Notes: a model not told the origin generated them from the letters alone. Numbered from the stretch's first letter, positions 8,607-16,603 are shown. The stretch is 24,740 bases of DNA from an uncultured Clostridia bacterium (GCA_937892655.1 CALBJC010000036.1:1-24740); one strand, 5' to 3'. Program-made: numbers and translations.

Positions 8607-8635
8607 ATTATACCAAATACTGATATTTTTTGCAA
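8607..8635 (-). promoter_or_regulatory. Promoter of ilvE
   Basis: On the minus strand: TTGCAA (8635-8630), a 17-base spacer and TATAAT (8612-8607). This places the transcript start about 30 bases before the ATG. No T-box or leader peptide fits in so short a leader. Confidence 0.75.
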
Positions 8636-8700
8636 GTATATTTTCGCAAAATTTCATATTCTTTTTTCTTTAGTATTCTATATCTTTACCATATTTAATA

Positions 8701-8729
8701 TTGACCTTTTTTATAAAATGTAATATAAT
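8701..8729 (+). promoter_or_regulatory. Promoter of pyk
   Basis: TTGACC (8701-8706), a 17-base spacer and a perfect TATAAT (8724-8729). The transcript start is expected near 8736, giving a leader of about 37 bases ending in AAAGGAG. Confidence 0.85.
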
Positions 8730-8772
8730 TATAAAGGCAAAATTTGCTTTAATTCATCAAAGGAGCGTTTAT

Positions 8773-10194
8773 ATGCTTAAGACTAAAATTGTATGTACTA
8801 TCGGACCTGCTTGTGAGGATGAGAAAACCCTCAGAGAATTGATGCTTGCAGGTGCGTCAGTTATTAGATTTAATTTTTCACACGCAAATTATGAGAGAGA
8901 CAGAGAAAAATTTAAGCTTGTTGATAAGCTTAGAAATGAACTCGGTCTTCACGTTGGTACTATGCTTGATACCAAGGGCCCTGAAATAAGACTTGGCAAA
9001 TTCAAAGATTCTGTTCCTGTTGTTATCAACGACGGTGATGAATACACTCTTACTACCGAAGAATGCGTATGCGATGAAAAGAAGGCTTGTATTTCATTCA
9101 AGGGTCTTCCTAAGGATGTATCAATCGGCACAAGACTTCTTATAAACGATGGTCTTGTTGAACTTAAGGTTAAAAAGGTCTGCGATACTGAGATTTTATG
9201 TGATATAATTCACGGCGGTAAGCTTTCTGACAGAAAGAGCATCAATGTACCCGGTATCAAGCTTTCACTCCCATACATTTCAAATGCTGATATGGAAGAT
9301 TTGAAGTTTGGCGCTGAGCTTGGCTTTGATTTTGTAGCTGCTTCATTTGTAAGAAGCGGTGCTGACGTTATCTATCTGAGAAAATTCTTGGAAAGCCTTG
9401 GCTGGTATACTCCTAGAATTATTGCTAAGATCGAGAATATGGATGGCGTTAAGAATATTGATGAAATCTTAGAAGCTGCTGATGGCGTTATGGTAGCCAG
9501 AGGCGATATGGGCGTTGAAATTCCATTTGAACAGATCCCTGCTTTACAGAAGGAAATTATTCACAAGGCGTACAATGCAGGCAAGCAGGTTATCACAGCT
9601 ACTCAGATGCTCGAATCAATGATCAACAATCCTCGCCCTACAAGAGCTGAAATCACTGACGTTGCAAACGCTATTTATGACGGCACATCAGCTATTATGC
9701 TTTCAGGCGAAACTGCTGCAGGTAACTTCCCTGTTGAAGCTGTAAAGACTATGGCATCAATTGCAAAGACTACTGAAAAGACTATCGATTATTCAAAGAT
9801 TTTCTCAAAGAATGATTACAATACAAACTCATCAATCACTAATGCTATTTCTCACGCTACTGTAACTACAGCGCATGACCTCAACGCTAACGCTATTATC
9901 ACTGTAACAAAGAAGGGCTCAACCGCAAGAATGATTTCAAAGTACAGACCATTCTCACCAATTATCGGTATGACAACAAGCAAGACAGTTTGCAGACAGC
10001 TTGCTCTTTCATGGGGTATCTACCCTGCCCTTTTGGACGAAAAGCAGAGCACAGATGAGCTTATTGAACACGCAATCATCAGAGCAAAGGAATGTGGCTT
10101 TGTTAAGGAAAATGACCTTGTTGTAGTAACAGCAGGCGTTCCGCTTGGAGTTTCAGGAACTACAAACCTTTTGCAGGTTGAAATTGTAAAGTAA
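8773..10194 (+). CDS. pyk: Pyruvate kinase
   Basis: A 473-residue glycolytic enzyme transferring phosphate from phosphoenolpyruvate to ADP. The N-terminus has TKIVCTIGPA, then RFNFSHA and DTKGPEIRLG. The active-site signature IIAKIENMDG is followed by the ARGDMGVEIP and TATQMLESM blocks. The length matches the basic form, without the extra C-terminal PEP-utiliser-like domain found in many Bacillus and Clostridium kinases. A longer frame opens at 8701 but begins inside the promoter. ATG 8773 lies 7 bases after AAAGGAG and is the clear start. It is a single-gene unit with its own promoter and terminator. Confidence 0.98.
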   Translation: MLKTKIVCTIGPACEDEKTLRELMLAGASVIRFNFSHANYERDREKFKLVDKLRNELGLHVGTMLDTKGPEIRLGKFKDSVPVVINDGDEYTLTTEECVCDEKKACISFKGLPKDVSIGTRLLINDGLVELKVKKVCDTEILCDIIHGGKLSDRKSINVPGIKLSLPYISNADMEDLKFGAELGFDFVAASFVRSGADVIYLRKFLESLGWYTPRIIAKIENMDGVKNIDEILEAADGVMVARGDMGVEIPFEQIPALQKEIIHKAYNAGKQVITATQMLESMINNPRPTRAEITDVANAIYDGTSAIMLSGETAAGNFPVEAVKTMASIAKTTEKTIDYSKIFSKNDYNTNSSITNAISHATVTTAHDLNANAIITVTKKGSTARMISKYRPFSPIIGMTTSKTVCRQLALSWGIYPALLDEKQSTDELIEHAIIRAKECGFVKENDLVVVTAGVPLGVSGTTNLLQVEIVK

Positions 10195-10200
10195 AATTTA

Positions 10201-10235
10201 AAACCATCGGTCGTATGACCGATGGTTTTGTTTTT
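10201..10235. terminator. Bidirectional terminator between pyk and pncB
   Basis: Stem AAACCATCGGTC (10201-10212) with 10217-10228, GTAT loop, followed by a T-rich tract on the plus strand and by TAAATTTTA on the minus strand. It serves both converging genes. Confidence 0.92.
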
Positions 10236-11671
10236 TATTTTGAATTTTCAGATAACAGACCGTTTTTGATATCCCACAGCTTTTGTGATAAGTCAACGTA
10301 ATACTTGTGAGGGTTTTCAAAACGCTTTACTTCATCCCACAGAGTATCAATCTGCTGTTTGCAGTATGCCTTTATATCCGAAATTGCAGGACTTTCATAT
10401 ACACATTCACCATTTTTGAATATCGGCACTAAAAGCTCTCTTACTGTATATTCAGTAAGGATTTTTCTTTTCCATGTGTGTTCAGGGTCAAATATTTCTA
10501 TAGGCTCATTATCGTGTAAATCCTCATCGTATACGCAAAGCTGGTCGGCAATAGCCATACCGTTTTTATCATAGAAACGGTAAACCTTTTTATAGTGAGG
10601 ATTTGTAATCTTAGCAACATTTTCGCTTATCTTGATTTTAGGGATAACCTCGCCGTCACGTTCAATGGCAACAAGCTTATAAACACCGCCGAAAACGGGG
10701 TCAGACTTTGCTGTAATAAGGCGTTCACCTACACCGAAAAGGTCAATTTTAGCACCCTGCAAAAGCATATCTCTGATAAGATTTTCATCAAGAGAGTTTG
10801 AAGCTACGATCTTACAATCAGGGTAACCCGCATCATCAAGCATTTTTCTTGCTTTCTTTGAAAGATATGTTATATCACCCGAGTCAAGACGGATACCGAC
10901 AGGCCTTGCGCCCTGAGGCTTTAAAACCTCATCAAAAGCCTTGATAGCGTTAGGAATGCCGCTTTTTAAAACATTATAGGTATCAACAAGCAGGGTTGTT
11001 GAATGAGGATAGCATTCACAATAGCACCTGAACGCATCATATTCTGTGTCAAACATCTGCACCCATGAATGAGCCATTGTACCTGTTGCAGTAACGCCAA
11101 ACTCCAAGTCGCTCAATGTGCAGGCAGTAGCGCCACAGCCAGCGATATATGCGGCTCTTGCACCGTAAACTGCGGCATCAGCGCCCTGAGCTCTTCTTGA
11201 GCCAAATTCCGAAATAGCTCTACCCTCTGCGGCACGGACAATTCTGTTTGCCTTAGTAGCAATAAGTGACTGATGATTTAAGGTCAAGAGTATAAATGTT
11301 TCAATAAGCTGAGCTTCAATTGTTCTTGCTCTTACTGTTAAAATAGGCTCATTCGGGAATATAGGAGTACCCTCAGGTACTGCCCAGATATCTCCTGTAA
11401 ACTTAAAATCTCTGAGTGATTCTAAAAATTCTTCAGAAAAGAGATTCTTTGAGCGAAGATATTCTATATCTCTTTCTTCAAAATGAAGCTGCTTGATATA
11501 TTCAATGACCTGCTCTAAACCGCAGGCTATCGCAAAACCGCCAGCATCCGGCACTTTTCTGAAGAATACATCAAAATAACAGATATCATCCTTCATACCG
11601 AATTTATGATATGCATTTGACATTGTAAGCTCATAAAAATCACAGAGCATTGTCATATTGAAATTTTTCAT
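10235..11671 (-). CDS. pncB: Nicotinate phosphoribosyltransferase
   Basis: A 478-residue enzyme converting nicotinate and PRPP to nicotinate mononucleotide in NAD salvage (Preiss-Handler route). The N-terminus MTMLCDFYELTMSNAY is typical of the bacterial family. The SEFGSRRAQG block near residue 158, GTMAHSW near 200, and the GIRLDSGD phosphate-binding segment near 263 are all present. The length is normal for the roughly 480-residue Firmicute type. It starts 2 bases after the stop of pncA, with GGTGA at the end of that gene as ribosome site, so the two are probably coupled. Confidence 0.95.
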   Translation of the reverse strand: MKNFNMTMLCDFYELTMSNAYHKFGMKDDICYFDVFFRKVPDAGGFAIACGLEQVIEYIKQLHFEERDIEYLRSKNLFSEEFLESLRDFKFTGDIWAVPEGTPIFPNEPILTVRARTIEAQLIETFILLTLNHQSLIATKANRIVRAAEGRAISEFGSRRAQGADAAVYGARAAYIAGCGATACTLSDLEFGVTATGTMAHSWVQMFDTEYDAFRCYCECYPHSTTLLVDTYNVLKSGIPNAIKAFDEVLKPQGARPVGIRLDSGDITYLSKKARKMLDDAGYPDCKIVASNSLDENLIRDMLLQGAKIDLFGVGERLITAKSDPVFGGVYKLVAIERDGEVIPKIKISENVAKITNPHYKKVYRFYDKNGMAIADQLCVYDEDLHDNEPIEIFDPEHTWKRKILTEYTVRELLVPIFKNGECVYESPAISDIKAYCKQQIDTLWDEVKRFENPHKYYVDLSQKLWDIKNGLLSENSK

Positions 11672-11673
11672 TC

Positions 11674-12201
11674 TTATTCACCAATTATAGTAATCTGTAA
11701 TCCTTTCATTATATCAAAGCATTTTTCGTTGAGCTCTTTATCAAAGCTGTCTGTTGCGCTCTTATCTACGATAATTTCAGCTTCAGGCAGAGCCGCCTTT
11801 GCAATAATGGCATTTGAGATTACACAGATATTTGAAACAAGACCGCAAAGCTCAACTGACTCATATTCTTTACCCTTTAGATATACGCCGAGCTTTAATG
11901 ACGGGAAGGTAGGCTTTTCAAAGAAAAGGTCGTATTCACTTGCCATATTTGCTACATTACCAAATAGTTTATGACCCTCGCTATCCTTTATACAGTGCTC
12001 AACCGGTAAATTCTTACCCTCCTGAGTTGAAAGATAGCCTTCACTATGAGTATCAAGGGTAAAGATAATGTCATCGCCATTTTCTCTGTACTGAGAAATC
12101 TTCTTGCAGATAACATCATCAAGCTTCTCAGCGCCCTCAAAGCCCAATGAACCGTTTACGAAATCATTCTGATAGTCAACTACAATTAAAAGCTTTTTCA
12201 T
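11674..12201 (-). CDS. pncA: Nicotinamidase (isochorismatase-like cysteine hydrolase)
   Basis: A 175-residue protein of the isochorismatase-like hydrolase fold. The catalytic triad is Asp9 (VVDYQND), Lys96 (FEKPTF) and Cys126 (LVSNICV). The metal site of nicotinamidases is also visible: Asp50 and His52 in DTHSEGY, and His69 in EHCIKD. It deaminates nicotinamide to nicotinate. The immediately following gene, pncB, uses that product, which supports the specific assignment. An in-frame upstream ATG at 12234 would start inside a hairpin and lacks a ribosome site. The ATG at 12201 follows GGGAGG by 7 bases. Confidence 0.9.
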   Translation of the reverse strand: MKKLLIVVDYQNDFVNGSLGFEGAEKLDDVICKKISQYRENGDDIIFTLDTHSEGYLSTQEGKNLPVEHCIKDSEGHKLFGNVANMASEYDLFFEKPTFPSLKLGVYLKGKEYESVELCGLVSNICVISNAIIAKAALPEAEIIVDKSATDSFDKELNEKCFDIMKGLQITIIGE

Positions 12202-12209
12202 AACAAAAA

Positions 12210-12243
12210 CCTCCCTTTGTGTAAATTGTAACACAAAGGGAGG
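12210..12243 (-). terminator. Terminator of the carboxyltransferase operon, containing the pncA ribosome site
   Basis: A perfect 13-bp inverted repeat (12210-12222 with 12231-12243, 8-base loop). On the minus strand it is followed by TTTTTG, so it reads as an intrinsic terminator for the upstream operon. Its 3' arm contains GGGAGG, the ribosome site of pncA, and its 5' arm contains the complementary CCTCCC. Confidence 0.8.
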
Positions 12244-12253
12244 TAAAATTCAA
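12225..12253 (-). promoter_or_regulatory. Candidate pncAB promoter inside the terminator hairpin
   Basis: On the minus strand: TTGAAT (12253-12248), a 17-base spacer and TACAAT (12230-12225), with TG one base before the -10. The -10 lies in the hairpin loop, so a transcript would start in or just before the 3' arm and carry a free ribosome site. Inferred from sequence match only. Confidence 0.5.
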
Positions 12254-12280
12254 GAATTGATATTTTATTGTCAAAATATA

Positions 12281-13678
12281 TTAGATAGGATGAACTTTAT
12301 TAGCTGCATCTGAGTTTTTGCCATCGATGCCGTACTTTGCATTTCTTCTTGCTTCAAAGAACTTTGGAGCAACCTTTGGGAACATAGCGTAGCTGAGTAC
12401 GTCTTCTTCCTGCTCGAGCCATTCAGCACATTCTGCCTTCATATTTTCAAGCTCAGGAGCGAGCTGGTCTGCAGGACGACAAGTGATAGGCTCTTCATCA
12501 CCGATGATCTTCTTCTGGAATTCAGGATCGATATCAACAGGAGTTTTACCGTATTCGCCCTTAACAAGGCCCTTGAACTCCTTGGTAACTGTCTTGTATC
12601 TTTCGCCTGTGATAACGTTGAATACAGCCTGAGTACCAACAATCTGAGATGTAGGAGTTACGAGTGGTGGGAAACCTGAATCCTTTCTTACTCTTGGAAC
12701 TTCCTTTAAAACTTCATCAAGCTGATCAGCCTTACCTGCCTGCTTGAGCTGTGAAAGAAGATTTGAAAGCATACCGCCAGGAACCTGATAGATAAGAGCG
12801 TTAGCGTCAGTAGCGAGCATCTTAGGGTCTAAAAGACCGTTTTCGATGTACTTGGCTCTGAGCTTCATAAAGTAGTCACGAACTTCTGTGAGCTTGATAA
12901 GGTCAAGACCTGTATCGTACTCTGTACCCTGGAGTGCTGCAACGATTGATTCTGTTGGAGCATGTGATGTACCCAGAGCGAGTGGTGACATAGCTGTATC
13001 TACAATGTCAGCACCAGCTTCAACTGCCTTTAAAAGACACATTGATGCAAGACCTGATGTATAGTGAGTATGAATCTGAACAGGAATCTTAACAGCAGCC
13101 TTTAAATCTCTTGTAAGAGATTCAGCTTCATACGGAGTCAAAAGAGCTGCCATATCCTTGATACAGAGTGAATCTGCGCCCTGATTTTCAATCTGCTTAG
13201 CGTAGTTTACATAGTAGTCATGTGTAAATACTTCGCCAAGAGTATATGAAATAGCAACCTGAGCGTGAGCGCCTTCCTTCTTAGCTGCCTTGATTGAACG
13301 GTCAAGGTTACGGATATCGTTAAGAGCATCAAAAATTCTGATGATGTCGATACCGTTAGCTACAGACTTCTGAACAAAATAGTCGATAAGGTCATCAGCA
13401 TAGTGACGATAACCGAGCATATTCTGACCTCTGAAGAGCATCTGAAGCTTTGTATTAGGCATTTCACGACGGATTGTTCTGAGTCTTTCCCATGGGTCTT
13501 CATTTAAAAATCTAAGACAAGAGTCAAATGTTGCGCCGCCCCATACTTCAGCTGAATAAAAACCAACCTTATCCATTGTTGAAAGAATCGGGAGCATTTC
13601 ATCCATTGACATTCTTGTTGCGAGTAATGACTGATGAGCGTCACGAAGGACGGTTTCAGTAATTTTTACCTTTGCCAT
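12281..13678 (-). CDS. oadA: Oxaloacetate decarboxylase alpha / transcarboxylase 5S-type subunit
   Basis: A 465-residue carboxyltransferase of the pyruvate/oxaloacetate type. The TIM-barrel signature is ETVLRDAHQS (Asp13), the lysine expected to be carbamylated is Lys174 in LCIKDMAALL, and the metal-binding HTH is His203/His205 in QIHTHYTSG. It transfers CO2 between oxaloacetate/pyruvate and biotin. No biotinyl domain is fused at the C-terminus; the separate carrier gene 40 bases upstream provides it. Lengths near 460-500 fit the 5S subunit of propionibacterial transcarboxylase as well as OadA and PycB lacking the carrier domain. It is last of three genes and is followed by a terminator. Confidence 0.92.
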   Translation of the reverse strand: MAKVKITETVLRDAHQSLLATRMSMDEMLPILSTMDKVGFYSAEVWGGATFDSCLRFLNEDPWERLRTIRREMPNTKLQMLFRGQNMLGYRHYADDLIDYFVQKSVANGIDIIRIFDALNDIRNLDRSIKAAKKEGAHAQVAISYTLGEVFTHDYYVNYAKQIENQGADSLCIKDMAALLTPYEAESLTRDLKAAVKIPVQIHTHYTSGLASMCLLKAVEAGADIVDTAMSPLALGTSHAPTESIVAALQGTEYDTGLDLIKLTEVRDYFMKLRAKYIENGLLDPKMLATDANALIYQVPGGMLSNLLSQLKQAGKADQLDEVLKEVPRVRKDSGFPPLVTPTSQIVGTQAVFNVITGERYKTVTKEFKGLVKGEYGKTPVDIDPEFQKKIIGDEEPITCRPADQLAPELENMKAECAEWLEQEEDVLSYAMFPKVAPKFFEARRNAKYGIDGKNSDAANKVHPI

Positions 13679-13718
13679 AATTATTCTTTCCTTTCGTATT
13701 GAATTTCTTATCGAAAGC

Positions 13719-14075
13719 TTACTGAATTACAGCAAGTACTGTACCTGTTTCAACAGCTGAGCCCTTTGTAACGTTGATAGCAACAACCTTACCTGCACAT
13801 GGAGCGTTAACATCGTTTTCCATCTTCATAGCTTCTAAAACCATAATAGCAGCACCGTTTTCAACTGTATCGCCTACCTTAACCTTGACATCAAGGATTG
13901 TACCAGGCATTGGAGCGGCAACCTCTGTACCTGCAACGTTTGCAGCAGGAGCAGCTGGGGCTGCGGCAACAGGAGCAGCAGCTACAGGAGCTGCAGGTGC
14001 GCCGGCACCGATTTCTTCAACAGCAACATCGTATGATTTTCCGTTTACAGTAATGTTATATCTTTTCATGGTCAT
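13719..14075 (-). CDS. Biotin carboxyl carrier protein (1.3S / gamma-type)
   Basis: A 118-residue carrier. A short N-terminal beta segment (MKRYNITVNGKSYDV) leads to an Ala/Pro linker of about residues 24-48. A biotinyl domain follows, with the signature EAMKMEND; Lys84 is the biotinylation site (numbered from ATG 14075). It shuttles the carboxyl group between the two carboxyltransferase subunits encoded on either side. ATG 14075 and ATG 14069 are both possible; AAAAGGATG lies 4-10 bases upstream of them. It is the middle gene of the operon, 20 bases after the previous one. Confidence 0.93.
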   Translation of the reverse strand: MTMKRYNITVNGKSYDVAVEEIGAGAPAAPVAAAPVAAAPAAPAANVAGTEVAAPMPGTILDVKVKVGDTVENGAAIMVLEAMKMENDVNAPCAGKVVAINVTKGSAVETGTVLAVIQ

Positions 14076-14095
14076 ATCATCCTTTTCTCAATTTA

Positions 14096-15418
14096 TTAAA
14101 GTGGCATATTGCTATGCTTCTTAGGAAGCTTTGTTACTCTCTTACCAGCGAGCATATCAAGAGCATCTGATACACACTGACGAACGTCAGAAGCTGAAAT
14201 AACTTCATCAACAGCACCTGCAGCTGCAGCCTTGTCAGCGCCTGCCTCGTTCTTAGCGTATTCTGCAGCAAGCTCATTTCTCTTAGCGTTTACATCCGCA
14301 GCACCGCTGAGCTTGTCATGCATAAAGAATTCAACAGCTGTAAGTGGAGCCATAGGAGCAATTACTGCACTGTCAACAGCAAATGTAACGTCAGCGTTGG
14401 CACCCTTACCGGCAAGAGCGATAAATGCAGAGCCGTAAGCCTTACCTACTACTACTGAAACCTTAACTGTTGTAGCTTCAGCGTAAGCGTTAGCAAGCTT
14501 TGCCATGTCCTTTACAGCACCGATTGCTTCTGTCTGAGCGTTTGCTTCAAAGCCCTCTGTATCAACTAAGGTTACTACAGGGATTGCAAATGCATCACAG
14601 GTTCTTACAAATCTTGCAATCTTTGAACAGTCAGCGCTTGTAAGCTTTGAATCTGCCTTATTAGTAGCAACAATACCTACTGTTGAGCCTGAGATTGTAG
14701 CGATAGCTGTATAAGAAGCTGTACCGCAATCAGCATAAAGCTCTGTTAATGAGCCTTCATCGCAGATAGCCAAAGCATTTTCACAAGCTGTTTTGCCAAG
14801 GTTTGATGAAGAAGCTGAGTATTCAAATACAGGAACTGCAGAGAGGTTGTTGATAGGAAGCTTTGTAACAAGATCACGAGCTGCCTCAATAGCTGAATCT
14901 GCTGTATCACAAACGATAGCTGCAAGACCGTTCTTAGCGCAAACGTCAGCTGAGTTTTCACCTGCGTTTGGAGCAACATACATCTGAGCATCCTTTGCCA
15001 TTACAACAAAGTCAGCACTTGCAGCGAGCATTGCTGCAGTTGATGCACAAACGCCTGCTACTACTGCAATCTGAGGAACAACGCCTGAAAGGTTGTTTAC
15101 TGCAAGCATAAGCTCGCCATAAGCGTTGAGTGCCTGCATACCGTCAGTTAAATCTGCGCCAAGTGAATCGTAAATGCCGATTACAGGAGCGCCTGTTTTA
15201 GCAGCTAAATCGTAAATTCTTTTGATTTTGTCAGCACCAGCCTTTGATAAAGAGCCTGACTTGACATTAATGTCCTGAGAGAAAGCGTAGCAAGGTTCAC
15301 CCTGAACATAGCCAAAAGCTGTGATAACACCGCAAAGGTCATCACCGTTCAAAGCCTTTGAGCCGAGCTGATTAAACACGCCTTCATCAAAGAGACTTTT
15401 GAGTCTGTTAATTGCCAT
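14096..15418 (-). CDS. Divergent acyl-CoA carboxyltransferase (12S / MmdA-like) subunit
   Basis: A 440-residue protein of the acetyl-/propionyl-/methylmalonyl-CoA carboxyltransferase family, with two crotonase-like halves. The C-terminal half is well kept (DTEGFEAN near 264, then the AYAEATTVKVSVVVGKAYGS block). The N-terminal half is shortened by about 50 residues relative to the usual 510. Its oxyanion motif SGGARIQEG reads SLGADLTDG (85-93), and GPCAGGA reads GVCASTA. Substrate is therefore uncertain: methylmalonyl-CoA, propionyl-CoA or something else. ATG 15433 would start within the ribosome site; ATG 15418 follows GGAGG by 9 bases and is chosen. It is first in the operon with the carrier and OadA-type subunits. 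Confidence 0.85.
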   Translation of the reverse strand: MAINRLKSLFDEGVFNQLGSKALNGDDLCGVITAFGYVQGEPCYAFSQDINVKSGSLSKAGADKIKRIYDLAAKTGAPVIGIYDSLGADLTDGMQALNAYGELMLAVNNLSGVVPQIAVVAGVCASTAAMLAASADFVVMAKDAQMYVAPNAGENSADVCAKNGLAAIVCDTADSAIEAARDLVTKLPINNLSAVPVFEYSASSSNLGKTACENALAICDEGSLTELYADCGTASYTAIATISGSTVGIVATNKADSKLTSADCSKIARFVRTCDAFAIPVVTLVDTEGFEANAQTEAIGAVKDMAKLANAYAEATTVKVSVVVGKAYGSAFIALAGKGANADVTFAVDSAVIAPMAPLTAVEFFMHDKLSGAADVNAKRNELAAEYAKNEAGADKAAAAGAVDEVISASDVRQCVSDALDMLAGKRVTKLPKKHSNMPL

Positions 15419-15444
15419 AAAGTTATCCTCCATTTCGATTTTCC

Positions 15445-15478
15445 AATCCTTTTAATTATACTATAAAATTAAAGGATT
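15445..15478. repeat. Inverted repeat spanning the -10 of the carboxyltransferase promoter
   Basis: AATCCTTTTAATT (15445-15457) and AATTAAAGGATT (15467-15478) are inverted copies differing by one T. The centre holds part of the -10 region and the right arm touches the -35. This is a candidate operator; no T run follows, so it is not a good terminator. Confidence 0.5.
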
Positions 15479-15483
15479 GACAA
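15455..15483 (-). promoter_or_regulatory. Promoter of the carboxyltransferase operon
   Basis: On the minus strand: TTGTCA (15483-15478), a 17-base spacer and TATAAT (15460-15455), about 37 bases before the chosen start codon. Confidence 0.75.
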
Positions 15484-15494
15484 GGTTATAACAA

Positions 15495-15863
15495 TCATTT
15501 TTTACAACTTTTACAGTTATTCAAAAAATTGGATAAATCAGACAACGAATTATGACACTTTTGTACAAACCCTAATTTTTCGATATTTGTTTTGTCATCA
15601 AGAGCAAATATTGCCTTCTCTATTCCGTTATTTACAGCAATGAAAAGTACTGATCTTACAAGTCCGTCATAAAGGTATAAATCGCCATTTGAAGTACAGT
15701 AATCGAGTATCACGCTGTCTGCATTAAAATGATAGATAGCATAGCCTAAAACCTCACCGTTATCGATGGCTTCTGCTATGCTGAATATTTCATCATCGAT
15801 ATCAAGGGTATTTATAATATCCTGATACGGTGAAAAGCTTCTTGCCTGTAATATCTGAAGCAT
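15495..15863 (-). CDS. Small GNAT-like protein of unknown function
   Basis: A 122-residue protein with a pattern suggestive of a GNAT acetyltransferase fold. It has a strand pair around GEVLGYAIYHF, a strand VILDYCTS, a helix LYDGLVRSVLFIAVNNG, and an IEKLGFVQ near the end, like the C-terminal GF motif of GNATs. The acetyl-CoA loop (Q/RxxGxG/A) is not visible, so activity is doubtful. The tail ends in CKSCKK, a two-cysteine motif. The start overlaps the pseudouridine synthase stop by one base (TGATG), so it is translated with that gene. It is the last gene in the long minus-strand run. Confidence 0.6.
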   Translation of the reverse strand: MLQILQARSFSPYQDIINTLDIDDEIFSIAEAIDNGEVLGYAIYHFNADSVILDYCTSNGDLYLYDGLVRSVLFIAVNNGIEKAIFALDDKTNIEKLGFVQKCHNSLSDLSNFLNNCKSCKK

Positions 15864-16603
15864 CAGTTCTTCGACTCCTTTGCCATAGCATTTCTTATTG
15901 CTCTGAGCTCATCAGGCTTTAAATCTCGCCATGTGCCCGGCTTTAACATACCAAGCTTTATAGGGCCTACCGATGTTCTCTTAAGTCTTGCAACCTCAAG
16001 ACCTACACCCTCACACATTTTTCTGATCTGACGGTTTCTGCCCTCTCTAATGGTAATCTGTAAAACCACTCTGCCAGGCTGTTTATCCAGAACAATTACC
16101 GAGGCAGGAAGTGTTTTCTTGCCGTCAATCACAACGCCTTCTGTAAGGTTAATAAGCTGTTCATCGTTGATGTCAGGTCTTACAGTAACACGATAGGTTT
16201 TTGAAACGTGCTTTGAAGGATGCATAATGCTGTTTGCAAAATTACCGTCATTTGTAAAGAGCAATAAGCCCTCTGTATCCTTATCGAGTCTGCCGATAGG
16301 ATAAACTCTTTCATCAAGGCCTGTGAGCAGGTCTGTTACACATCTGCGGTCAAGCTCATCTGACATTGTTGTAACATAGCCACGAGGCTTATTGAGCATA
16401 ATGTAGCGGTATGACTTTTTCTTTTCAACATAAAGTCTTTCACCGTCAACTGTGATAATATCCTTTGTAGGATGAGCCTTATCACCAAGCTTGCAAGGAT
16501 GACCATTCACCTTGACTTTGTTTTTTGATATGAGTTCTTCGGCTTTTCTTCTTGAACAGTAGCCTGCGTCACTCATAATCTTCTGAATTCTTATTTTTTC
16601 CAT
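15863..16603 (-). CDS. rluB: Ribosomal large-subunit pseudouridine synthase, RsuA/RluB family
   Basis: A 246-residue protein. An N-terminal S4 RNA-binding domain (RIQKIMSDAGYCSRRKAEELI, residues 5-25) precedes a catalytic domain with GRLDKDTEGLLL. Asp107 is the conserved nucleophile that isomerises uridine in 23S (or 16S) rRNA. The RNRQIRKM motif near the C-terminus is typical of the RsuA/RluB/E/F group. In-frame ATGs at 16636 and 16609 are upstream, but AGAGG is placed correctly only for ATG 16603. The rluB-dacF-gerW-scpB-scpA order is a recurrent clostridial arrangement. Confidence 0.93.
   Translation of the reverse strand: MEKIRIQKIMSDAGYCSRRKAEELISKNKVKVNGHPCKLGDKAHPTKDIITVDGERLYVEKKKSYRYIMLNKPRGYVTTMSDELDRRCVTDLLTGLDERVYPIGRLDKDTEGLLLFTNDGNFANSIMHPSKHVSKTYRVTVRPDINDEQLINLTEGVVIDGKKTLPASVIVLDKQPGRVVLQITIREGRNRQIRKMCEGVGLEVARLKRTSVGPIKLGMLKPGTWRDLKPDELRAIRNAMAKESKN

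Noticed and set aside
8701..8772. N-terminal extension of pyruvate kinase
   Set aside because: The extra codons are the promoter itself; the family start MLKTKIVCTIGPA at 8773 has a strong ribosome site.
13774..14124. Plus-strand open frame of 116 codons opposite the biotin carrier gene
   Set aside because: It is a mirror of the Ala/Pro-rich linker, with no ribosome site or recognisable domain; the minus-strand carrier protein is certain.
14746..14991. Alternative-frame ORF inside the carboxyltransferase gene
   Set aside because: Low-complexity Leu/Gln translation in a shifted frame of a well-supported gene.
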